Shown here: positions 52,917 through 64,000 of the stretch, in pieces
Position numbering within the stretch: position 1 is the first letter of the stretch
How the letters are laid out: each line of letters opens with the position of its first letter
Assembly (NCBI RefSeq): GCF_002443255.2
Contig: NW_019211455.1
Coordinates: forward strand, 30,280,444-30,344,443
DNA from: Varroa destructor
Lineage: Eukaryota; Arthropoda; Arachnida; Mesostigmata; Varroidae
DNA length: 64,000 bases
Direction of reading: 5' to 3'
The notes under the pieces: model-generated
Database searches by the model: none
What the model saw: the letters and a program-made list of their open reading frames with translations, nothing else
Told to the model about the DNA's origin: nothing
Position numbers and translations under genes: made by a program

Positions 52917-54762
52917 GTACGCATTTTATGTGAACTATCTTACACTTATAAAGGGGCACGGCTGCACCTAAGAAACTACATTGACGTTAAGAAAAAGGCT
53001 CATATTAAGTTAGTTCGTTACGCGGAACCGCAGCTCCCTGTAATATAAACTGTAATGTACCCAGCCTTTCAGCGGTGTCAGCATTACAACGATAAGCTGA
53101 TTTCAGAGCCCACGAACGATTAGAAAGGCCAAACTGTACTGACGAACCTACAGTGAATGTACAGTCTGATGGTTTGCAATCGCAAGAACTGATAGAATCA
53201 ACAATACGATAACACGGAGAACTTAAAGAATAATGAATTGGTTGTTTAGCCGTTAGAACACGTTATTTTTATTGGCAATTTTCCATGCTATAGACAAAAA
53301 GTCGCTTCGTATATATTGGCTCCTTAATGATTTTCTTTAAGTGCGATCCACAATTGTAATATCAACTATCAGTTATTGTATATCAACAGTGTTGCGGAAG
53401 CCCACCGCGTCAACAAACAGACTATGTGTGGACACTTTTTATAATTTCAAAAAATAAAGATTTTTGGATGCCGGACTGTTTATACCCACGCAATCACGAA
53501 CTGGTCAGAAAATACTTTTATTATCTTGAACAAAACTTCAATATTTAACTAGAATCTAGTATCCACAAGAATAAAACTCGTAGCTCACCAAACCGGTAAG
53601 TCTAACACACTTACTAATGTATAAGACATTTTTTTTCTTAAATATCTTATTGATTATTATTTCTTCTCTTATAAACCACTTTAATGCATTTCGTATTATT
53701 TTATTGTGCCGAAAGCAATGACGCGTACACTAAGTTTATACAGCGTTCGGGAAGCTTGTTTGACTCGAATACATGTAGAAAAAACTGAAACTTCTTTCAC
53801 AACGTTGTCAATCTTTTGGTCTATTAGAAATTAATAAAAGCGTTTCCATTATTTGTTTTTCCTGTTATGAGAAGTTATAAAATTTCGAAAATACAGTACT
53901 TTTGGCCAATCAGTGCGTGTATAAGTATGTCGCCCTCTAACACATCATTCACCTTCAAGGAAGCTACTCGTCTTGTAATAAACACCATTTAATCTATCAT
54001 TCAGTTAAAATCACGTTAACGATGGGAAAGGATATCGATATACGAGTATGTCTCTTATTTTCACCGTAGAACAACGGCAATTTTAGCATATCAGAGTACT
54101 TATACCGTATCTTGGCCAATACGCTTTAATTTACTATATTTGCAGAATTCCGGTCAACAAACATGGTATTATATGGGCTTTAAGAAGTAAGCTTTTTAGT
54201 GTGCCTTAACACACAATTATGTGTTACATTTTTTGTCTTAAAGTGAGTCAGATCTGTTATTGCCATATCGTAGGCTATGTTTTTTACGAATGTTTTAATC
54301 TAAACAAAAACACAAGCTGGCTTTCAAATTATATGGGAAAAAATCAATTGAAAGGCGCGCATTGACAACTGCTACTGGCTGCAGCCGTCTGCTTCGAACA
54401 CTTATTCTCCGGTTAGTGCCATCCTTTATTTTCGCTTCAGCTGTTTACATTGGCCGTCGTGTGTTTGTCTGAGACGTTTTGTTGTTGTCGGTGAGCGGCA
54501 GTGTATCGATGTGGCCGTCTATGTTTGCATCGAACACTAAATGGACGAAGGGCACAGAAACGCGACCTAATATGTGACATAAGGAATAAGTGTGTATTCA
54601 TATGTGTGAAGACAAACAGCTGAAATACATGAAGACTTAATAGAAATTGAATGAGACCATGATCTGTGCTCTAGGGCGACAATCAAAAGTGTGAACGAGC
54701 CATTCTCAACGATGATCACGTTTCTTTAAGTACGCGATGAGTGACAGCACATTATTTCAAAA
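52917..54762. other. Upstream region of MIPEP
   Basis: AT-rich, turning GC-richer from about 54350 to 54560, just before the MIPEP start. This is where a promoter and 5' untranslated region would be expected. No specific element could be named. Confidence 0.35.
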
Positions 54763-57700
54763 ATGCTGACCAAAGCTATAAGAGCTCTGAGCTCGTGGGG
54801 ACTTTTTTTTCGTGCGCATAATAACCAACAAGTTCGATATTTAAATAAATCGCGTTTCGCGCACTTTAATAATATTCAACAGATCTGTAGACAAGGAGGA
54901 TATGAACCGCTATTTGGATCTAGAACGGTAGGTTTTATATAGGTGAAGCTCATTAAATAGATAAACACATATACAGAGGAGATATTAAATAAAGAAACTG
55001 TGCTATAAAAATTGTCAATTAAACACACTTGAACGTTTTATTGATTTCACTTTAGTTTTACTCCTGTGAAAATTACAGTCTAACATAAAAAATATCATTG
55101 TTTGGGTTGTTTATCAATAACAGAAGGAAAAAATGACTAACACGTTGCATCAAACGGGCTAGGAGTGTTTACATATCCAAGCGTATGATTTTTATGTTCA
55201 GTCGAAGAGTACATCATTTTTATAACCGTCTGCCATTCCGATGACCACTTATTTATCCTGGATCTCTAGAAACTGAACTACAGGGGGCCTCAAAACACGA
55301 TTTCAATACTATGTGGTGGATGGCAGAAAACGAGCAACTATAACTCCTGCATTTTTGCCACCATTATTGCGCAATAGAAGTGGATCATACTTATCGATTT
55401 ATCTTGCTTGCGTATGCTGACATTTAACACTACCCTTCAGCCGTAATCGATGGATAAGCAATCATGTAATAATAAGTAATGAAAAACGCACGTATAAGAC
55501 CACCAAACAGACACCACAAGCTTTTGCACCTGTACGTTTGGCGCTATTCTGTCCGTTCAAGTCCATGCGTTCATTGACGTGACTATCTGCGAAAACAGTA
55601 GAGGATCAATTTTTTTAGCACAAATAAAGTTCGGTGGTAAAAATGGCCGCTGCTGCAAAATGAAAGCTGAAAAAAGAATTTTTACAGCACTTACTTATGC
55701 ATAGTTTAACCTTGTTATTAACTTGATCGTGGTAAACAGGTACGGTATTTTCACGTGCACCAGACATGAGTTCCAACATCCATGCAGTTTGAAGTTAGTG
55801 GACTTCCACGACAGCTCTTAATTTCTCGCCACTCATCTCCACAGAAATATTTTACGAGATGCATTTCAAAGTCCGCCGCTGTAGTTCCAACACGGAACTC
55901 GCACTTGTAAATTACCCAACTTTTTATTTTTAATGTCTCATTCGCCTATTAAAGGCACGAGTGAAGATATCAAAGGAAACAATTTTGAATTTAAAAAAAT
56001 CAAAGTGCATCTTGAATACAAACAAGAGAGTTGCGACGCTTACCACCATTATATAAAATTGTCATTTTGAAAAATGCGATGAATATTTGTGACATTTCAT
56101 ATTAAGCAAGCTAATATTTTTACGAGCACGGAAGAAAGTTCGAAAATACGTGTCTACAGAATGTACAGAGTGTGACACCTAAACTGGGACTTTACCTCAT
56201 TTTCCGTTTCTAATACAATATCTAAATAAATAAAACTATTTTGTCAAATTTATTTCAGCGTACTAAAAGTGTCATTCATTACAATCATACTGATTGAATA
56301 CAATTAGAATTAACTATGATTACAGCCTCAGTTCGCAACCCGCAAGAGTCACTGCTGATTTTCAAAATATTTCTCTTTATCCGCACATATTTTTTTATAG
56401 TAACCTTGTGTCAAACGATATTGGTAGGTATGAACGACTTAAATCGTCACTTAAGTGCGCTTCATACTAAAAAATTCAGTAGAATTACATTTTAGACTGA
56501 TAACAGATTAAAAATCCCAGAACTACAGGATCTCAAAATACGTGAAAAGCTTTAAGAATATAGCAAGGCGCGAAGAGTCTAAAAAGACTAACTGTCGGAG
56601 CTCATCTGAATGCCCCAATCGATAGTTAATGTTCTCCGCTTCTAGGCGGCCTTTAATTTCTGCATTGAAAATCCATGTGAATCAAAAGTAGATTTTTGAG
56701 CTATTCTGATTAATTTTCCACCCTTTTAGATTTAAAAGCTATTGAGACTTTTCCGATTTACCTCGCGGAACGTAGTTTTTTTGAAGATAGTTTCAACTCG
56801 AATCATCGAAGACACATTAGAACTCGATACGAACTTTGTAAGAAAATTAAAACGCATATCTTAATATAAATTGGCATACGGTGGACCAAAGCAAAAAAAT
56901 ATTTCGTTCCAAACCTCTGCTGTAACGTACTGACCCCGTATTTTGTTGCTATATTGAAGTAAGTGACCTCAAGGCGCACTTCTTCGTGCATAATTTCCCG
57001 CAGTTAATTCGGATTAGAAATACAAGATATGTAGTTTATGAAAATCATTTTGCGCGCTGCAAGGCCTTCATCTACTTGTTTCTTTTAAACTGTTCATTTA
57101 CTTTTTGCTTAATTGTGTTATTTCGTAAAACATTGTACTATAAAATGCTCAGTATTACCAGCAATAGCACTTACAGTACCAGCTGTTGTTATATTAGCTA
57201 GAAGGAAGAAAGTCAAGATAAGAATGCTGCATATTTTAGTTATTCAAGTTCTTTATACTTTTTGTATTGGTCCAAATTGCTCATTTATACGTACATTTTT
57301 AGCTCATTAGAGATTGTGAGACACAGTTTTGCTGGAAACTGTTACCATTTATATCACCCCCGTCTTCCTCTTGCCGACAAACTGATTTCTACAAAGAAAA
57401 TCACAGTCAAAGATAGTTTCATTACAACAGATAAATATTTGGTTACGCTTATATACCAATACCATTTTTATTATTAGTAAGTTTTATATGTAGCTGACAC
57501 ATTCCTGACACTGGATCACAAAACCCAACTGAAATATAGCAATCATTGCACGATTTTTTTATTCGATCGTTTAACCAAACAAGAAAAAAATGATCGTAAG
57601 TTTCTTTCACATTGAAAACTATGCAATAAAAATAAAGTGTCGAATGTCTATTGTATGTATGGTGTTAACAGACTGTTGCAAGCAGTGTGCTGCAACTATG

Positions 57701-60700
57701 AAGGAAAATTTTGTATAAGCAAATTTTTTTTAACACAGATTTTTTTCCCCATAATATATTAAAGACTGACACAATAAATATTTTACTACAACTAATATTA
57801 TTAAAAGTTCGTATAAAATTAAATAAAGTAAACGCAAATTGTTATGTTTTGTTGTGCACTAAGTAATGTATCTAGCAATGGGAAACATTTTGTCTAAATA
57901 TAACATATGGTGGATTTATCTCTGCCAATATCGAGAAATTAATTAGTAAATATTTTAATGTTCTTGCTATTACAGGGCCTCTTCGAATTGCCTGAATTAA
58001 GTGATCCAAATGGATTTTACCTGCTTAAGGAGAATGCAATTACCCAGGCTGAGCAGCTCATTGCCGAAGCGATGTACTCTCACAGAAAACGAAAAATGGT
58101 TACTTATTTGTCGATTTATTTAGTAATAATCTGCATATATATATAGCAAAAAGGTCATTCAATATATAGAACCCATGCTCAGACTAATAAATTTAGACTT
58201 ATATTTATACTGGCTTTGTATTTTTTTTCTCACTTTATAGGTGCAGATATTTGATGATCTCTCGGATTGCCTTTGCCGAGTGGCTGATCTGGCGGAATTT
58301 GTTAAAGTAGGACATCCTCAGGGGCGCTACGCTCAAGCCGCTGAACACGCCTCGCTGGCTATCTCCAGTCTCGTTGAAAAGTACTTAAAAACAAATATCG
58401 ACGATGACAATAATTTAGAATCCAATAGATGTACCACTGATACACTTAGAGACCAAGTGCTCTCGTCAAATCTTCTATTATCTTGATTGTCCTTATCTGT
58501 TCACCCCAGTTGTCCTAGACTTTCACTGGGCTATTGTAATTAGCAGTTGTTTTGAGCTAGCATTATACCTGCTGTTTTTTTCTGCTATTGTAGTGAATGC
58601 GGCAGTTCTAATTGTATTAGAGCAGCATAAAAGACAGAAGCTAAATATTGTCAGTTAGCTTAACATTGTCCTACCTCCTCCTGCCCCTCCCCCTCCCTTT
58701 ATCTCAAACTTTACGCAAAGCATTCAGGTACTACTTGAGCTGTAGTTATAGATACTAAGCTTGTTCCGTCGCCTTTTCTTATAAAACGTGTTCTTTGCTT
58801 GTCCGACCGTTTTAACAAAATTCGATTATACTAACAAATGTTAACCATTCCTAACTATAAAGCGGGATTTTTCACCGGACATGATATATTGGACATAATA
58901 GACTTCTAACTTTTGAAATAACATCATTAATTTGATTTCGTCTATTTAGAATCTCTACCGCAGACCGATTCCATTAAGGTTATATACACTCGAGCTTAAT
59001 ATCGTCCCCCTAGATAAAATATGGCTTTTCTAGACAACTCGTATAAGCATCTCTTAGCTTTACAAAATCTACTCGTATAAAACAAGCACTTCAAAAAAAA
59101 AAAAATAAAGCATTGTTATTAATTAATGAAGTAATGGTAAGAATATTTTTAGCCCTTTTCCATTGCGATTTATTTAGAAACACAATATATGCGGGGGTGA
59201 AGCAGGACGAGAGTATAGTTTCTTTTTCGAAAAATTCGAAAATCACCTTTCAAGTTGAATTTATCCAAGTCCTATATCATTGTCACATATTTGTGCAGTT
59301 TTTTTTAATGCTTATCAAAAGAGATCCACGAGATACCTACACATTTTTTCCCAATCGCTATCAAATCACAATTTACGTACCGTGCCAAAGTACAGTGTTG
59401 CACAATATAAAATATTTATATAGAGACGCAAAATAGAAATGTATCGTAATGGAGCACAATGTGATTTTTACACTGTTTATCTAAACCAGGCTAAACACCA
59501 ACCGGGAGCTGTACTCTGCGTTGCGCTCAGTGATCGAGAACGGTGACATCGTACCAACAACCAACGCCGAACAGCACGTAGGGCGATTATTTCTCTTTGA
59601 TTTTGAGCAGTGCGGCATACATCTTGATGAGGAGCGGAGACAAAGGGTTGTAGCACTTAACGATCACATCCTTTATGTTGGCGGGCAGTTTCTGCAAAAC
59701 TCTCACCGACCTCGTTATGTACGGCAAAGTGGAATGCCAGAAAATCTACGTGCATTGTAGGTGATTTTGCATCTACTGATAATTCAAAGGATGCAACCGT
59801 GGTGGAAGTGCAGTACGTTTTTAAATTAGCTTTAAACTTTGTAGAGTGTTTTATACGCAGAGACAATGATTAAAACAGTCGTTTTAATCATTGCGAAATT
59901 TGAAATTGAAATTTTCCGTCCGAAATTTGAAGAGTAATATTATGTTTGTATCTGACCAAAGTAAGAGCTAAATGAAACAACAAGCCTACACAGATTCATT
60001 ACATGAATCATGATACACGTATTATGCATTTCCGCTGTATCAAAATTGAATATTTTTAGATGCCTAGGTGTAGATACTAAATAGGATCATTCATTAATTA
60101 CGATGTATCCTCTATAAATAAAACAATGTGTCGATGATTTTGTGATTTCACATAAGTTTAGTTACTCTGAAATATGAACAAGACATTTTCGACCGATCCG
60201 TAACTGAAAAACGTGTGTTTTAAATTGTAATGCTTTTAAATTTGTTTGTCCTTCTGCGTCGACCTCGTATTTATAATGCGTACGACTTTTGACGTACCTC
60301 CCAGTTTCAATCGCGATGGTAGTGAGAACCTGGTAGTAAGCGGTCTTCAAGCAGACTGCTCTAACGAATTGGTTCGTGAGGCGGCCTATCGAATATATCT
60401 GTACCCAGACGACCATCAGCTTGGCCTTCTTGACGAACTTCTCAGGTCCCGTCATGAACTTGCAAGGCTTTGTGGATTTGACACCTATGCTCATCGAGTA
60501 CTTAAAGGAAGCATTGGTAAGCATTTATAAATATCCAGCTAAATCAGTACAAAATATACCTTATTATTGATAGCTAAAGTACCCAGTCTACTGTCAAAAT
60601 AGTGATAACAAGCAAGTGTGCAGAGCTTTGATAAAAAAAAAAGTAGAGAAACAAAAAAAAAACAAGAGTTCGCTCAATTAGGTTAAAATAGGACTTATAT

Positions 60701-63630
60701 CCTTATGAAGTGGGGAAAGTCGATTTGTAAAAAATTTGTCCTAATATACCACAGAAGAGATACTTGATAAGTAGGATCTTGAATACTTGGACAGACGAAG
60801 TATTTTTTAACAATCAAAAAGACAGTTACAGGTTATAATAAATAACCAATCTATGCCTTGACGAAACTATTTGAATTGAGTTATATATACTGAAATATAA
60901 TAATGTATAATAATATAATAAAGGTGAGCGATGTCCAAGAACTAAAGGGCAGACTAATAAAGCACATAATGGCCTGCAAAAAATAATCACCTGAGGTCTA
61001 ACAATGTTAGAAGTCAGGTGGCAGCTCGGGGGAGAGGTCTCTTTTGCATAATAGGATCGGTACGTGAAAGAGATTCAAGGACAAGCGTTGGAACGCTTTT
61101 TGAAGGAAGAGCTTAAGTCTTCTGAAAAGTTTTTCAGCTTCGTTAGAACCCAGGAAGAAACAACTGTGAGCTTAATGCAGGCCAAGCAAGCATTGCTTCA
61201 TGAAGTGGAGGGAAAGCTTGATCTTAAAGCGTTTTTATAATACGATATATAATAATACGACGGATTCGGTATCTTTTAATAAGTTACACAGCAATACAAG
61301 TAAACTTGTGTGCGGAGTCAATTTGTTTAACCAGGATTTACTTGCACCGCGTATACTAACCGGTTAATGTAGGGTTGGCTGCTGAAGGACTGATCACTGA
61401 TGGCCATCACACAGTCTAGATTTGTACCGCTGCATTACTATGTATGGAGTGATATGTAGCGAGAGTCCAATTTATCCAAGTTGTGCTATTAAGAAACCGT
61501 TCGGAGAATTGTGACGGGAACAATTGGAATGAGCCTGTGAGCAGTTTATATCCCAAATTCAAGATGTAATTGCGCAGGATAGTGGTCAACACTAAATAAA
61601 CGTGACCATTAGAAATGACACGTGAATCGCTATGTTGCACGTGGATGAGATGACAACTTTTTTTAAACCAAATTAATATCTGAACTCGAGTACCGCATAC
61701 TAAAGAGTGAACACCGTACGATTGTCTATCTCCACTGAAAATCATTTGAAAACAAGGATTTCCATAGTTTCTATGATTCATTGACCTCACAGCAATACTT
61801 AAGGAACGATGTTTTGTTTATAAAAATAAAGCCAATCATAAATACATAATTAAATGTAGTTGGTCCAACCTTGATTTTCTGAGCATTTGCTAATTGTCCA
61901 ATTTACAAGGCAAATTATCTTTTCTTTGGCTTAGCGGAAACACCAGAGAACGTAGAAACATTTCTATCGTACCTCTCTGCAGAGCTGGGTCCTCGTGCCG
62001 AGCGAGATTATCAAGAAATGATGGGTATGAAGAAAACTCGTTCAAGACACGTGAAACGACTCGAGCCCTGGGATGTTCCTTATTTTACCTCACAGGTACG
62101 CATGAATATAAAAGCCAGATTAATTTTTGAAGAAAAGAGAGCTTTTTTTTTTTATCAGTTGCTGAGCTCTCAGATCCATTATTCTGATGTGGTGATACGA
62201 TATCACTAGCCAGTTTAATCATACAATTATTTATTCGATTAAATTTATTGGTGATTTGGAGCCCACAGCTCGTAGCTGTCAGACAAGTAGATTATAACTT
62301 GAATCCTTTAGGCGTATTCTTTCCTGAGAGAATATCCATGTAGGTGTTCTTAGGCAAGTCGAATAAGGTTTTGTATTTTCTGGTAGAATTATGATTATCT
62401 ATAAATTTTCTATGACAGAGGAGGACTGGAAAACGACTGAGTATGGGAAGCAATAGCGCTTTTAGTTATCTAATCTACAGAGCTATTCTATTCCTCTCTG
62501 AAATGCCTTAGGCTAAACTAAATAAGTTTGTATTGGATCCGAGAGAGTATATGGCATACCTAAGTTTGGCGAGCTGTATGGAGGGCCTTGATATGATATT
62601 TAACGCGCTCTACGGCATAAATCTCGAGGTATGTATTGACCAGCATTAGTTTAACGTTACTAGAAACGGTTTTCACTTAGACATTGCTTTCAGACTATGT
62701 AATGTATTATGAAACAACAATTTGGAAGCAAAAAAATATTTCGACAGTTCTGACAAACTGGTGCGATAATAATGAATAAATAAAAAATGAAATGATGGGA
62801 TGATGTGAAAAAGATGAAAATGTTCGATTTGCACATCAAGTATTCACTATGTAGCAAGGTCATTATAAAGATGATCTATCTTAAGTTGAACATGCGGCTG
62901 CCGAGAACTGGATATACTAACAGTAAAATACTAACTCAGGTCAAGATGTAGAGCAAAAGGCCATATAACTATTTTAATTATACCAAAGACACTGTTGGCT
63001 TTTATAGGTTGTGAAGCCGGAACGGGGCGAGCTGTGGCATTCTAGTGTGGTAAAGCTAGTTGTCAAAAATGCCACTGAACAAAGTCGCAATAGCTTGGCA
63101 TCCCATATGGGAGTTATCTACTGCGATTTATTTGAAAGGCCTGGCAAGCCACATCAGGACTGCCATTTCACGATTCAGGGGGGTCGACGACGTAGTGATG
63201 GATCCTATCAGATACCAAAGGTCAGCTGTCGAAAAAAGCTTTCGTTTACTATGTATTCTCACGTTTTTATATATATATTTCGTAACCTTGTAATGCATTT
63301 TACGTTTGTTCTATGAGGTATCTTTCAGTATCGATACATTGAAATTTTTTCGTGTATCTATGTTTGTAGGTCTAATTTACGGTGAACGAACTGTAGTAAA
63401 GTCAGTAGTCTACCCAGTTAGCTTAATGACTTTTCATGTATTTTCATGTATTCAATCAGGTAGTTTTGATGTTAAACCTTCCGCGCGGTGAAAGTGGGGT
63501 ACCTCCATTACTAACTCCCTCGCTAATGGATAACCTTTTTCACGAGATGGGTCATGCCATGCATTCGATGTTAGCAAGGACCGAATATCAGCACGTCACG
63601 GGCACTCGGTGTGCCACAGACCTTGCTGAA
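54763..63630 (+). CDS. MIPEP: Mitochondrial intermediate peptidase (M3 metallopeptidase), partial, 3' end outside the window
   Basis: Zinc oligopeptidase of the thimet family that removes an N-terminal octapeptide from imported mitochondrial precursors already cut by MPP; acts in the matrix. Exons: 54763-54927, 57976-58098, 58241-58380, 59490-59756, 60305-60516, 61935-62095, 62512-62628, 63008-63220, 63460-63630; 523 codons, all phases consistent. The start is supported by an in-frame TGA at 54742-54744 and by an Arg/Lys-rich, nearly acid-free N-terminus that looks like a mitochondrial presequence. Family blocks seen: [19 protein letters not shown] in exon 3, VEKLNTN across exons 3-4, [14 protein letters not shown] in exon 4, [12 protein letters not shown] in exon 5, CMEGL in exon 7, [14 protein letters not shown] in exon 8, and [19 protein letters not shown] in exon 9. 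HEMGH is at residues 494-498 (63541-63555). The third zinc ligand (Glu of the next exon) and roughly 170-190 C-terminal residues lie past the edge. Intron 1 is about 3 kb. Confidence 0.95.
61055..61240 (+). other. Coding-like open fragment (61 codons, no start) nested in MIPEP intron 5
   Basis: Between MIPEP exons 5 and 6 lies an open frame running from directly after TAA-TAG to a TAA stop at 61238-61240. It has no early Met. The deduced peptide is rich in Lys, Glu, Leu and Gln, strongly helical-looking, with stretches such as [17 protein letters not shown] and [19 protein letters not shown]. Its composition is unlike the AT-rich translations of the surrounding intron and it reads like a real protein C-terminus. 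A TAG immediately precedes it and could serve as an acceptor. It may be the last exon of a nested gene, a processed-pseudogene fragment or chance. I do not recognise the family. Confidence 0.35.
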
Positions 63631-64000
63631 GTAAATCTTTTCTGTCTAAATGAATATGCCTCAAAATAGTTTTGAATAGCGATTAAATTATAAAAGTTTC
63701 GATGATGTTATTTGCCATGATTTCCAATCAACTTTATCGAGCCAATTATTTTCAGGATAGTTGTTTTTGTTAGACAATATAGTTGCATTGAAAAATGCTT
63801 AGGCTGTTACAAGCTCATCCGACAGACTTTGAAATTGAATAATTTTCGATAGCAGTCGAAATTTATCTGGTAAGTTCTTCAGTCTTCTAGAAACTAGCAA
63901 GTGAAATGAGTTTACCTCAAGAGAAGTAAGTTACAAAAAGAAAGCGTTATTAAGTTTCGAAAATCAATGCTCAGTAGTCAAGCTTTCATTCCTAGAAAAT

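Noticed and set aside
59757..59760. Stop TAG at the end of MIPEP exon 4 as evidence for a pseudogene
   Set aside because: A GTAGGT donor two bases earlier joins in phase to the acceptor at 60305 and restores the conserved sequence.

Overview
This is a eukaryotic, AT-rich, intron-containing genomic window, most likely from an arthropod. Genes are split into short exons with GT-AG introns, and the two best-conserved proteins are animal orthologues. An arachnid or mite is possible but I cannot prove it. Only three genes can be reconstructed with confidence.

Layout. Positions 1 to about 9.8 kb hold no gene I can recognise. They contain simple repeats, two inverted repeats (2687-2738 and 8303-8335) and a reverse-strand copy of a tRNA-derived SINE (6988-7146). 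From 9.80 to 11.54 kb lies a five-exon plus-strand gene for a small secreted cysteine-rich protein of 233 aa. From 12.34 to 12.67 kb two further copies of the same SINE lie in tandem. From 13.16 to 14.35 kb is a broken non-LTR retrotransposon reverse transcriptase on the minus strand. From 26.09 to 26.65 kb is a decayed mariner-type transposase. The remainder of 14.4-44.1 kb is a gene desert as far as I can tell.

The right third is gene-rich. A ten-exon Na+/H+ exchanger of the NHE8 (SLC9A8) type runs on the minus strand from 49.19 to 44.11 kb. A mitochondrial intermediate peptidase gene (MIPEP, family M3) starts at 54.76 kb on the plus strand. Its first nine exons are present and it runs off the right edge just after the HEMGH zinc site. 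The two genes are arranged head to head, about 5.6 kb apart. Their products act in different compartments (endomembrane ion exchange and mitochondrial presequence processing), and I see no functional link.

The exon joins for all three genes were checked by eye for splice dinucleotides, reading phase and continuity against the remembered family sequences. No alignment or search could be run. The most interesting items are the shared SINE family, a GC-AG intron in the NHE8 gene, an open coding-like fragment nested in a MIPEP intron, and a phase-compatible exon pair resembling part of an immunoglobulin domain between the two large genes. I did not find a clear novel multi-gene system.
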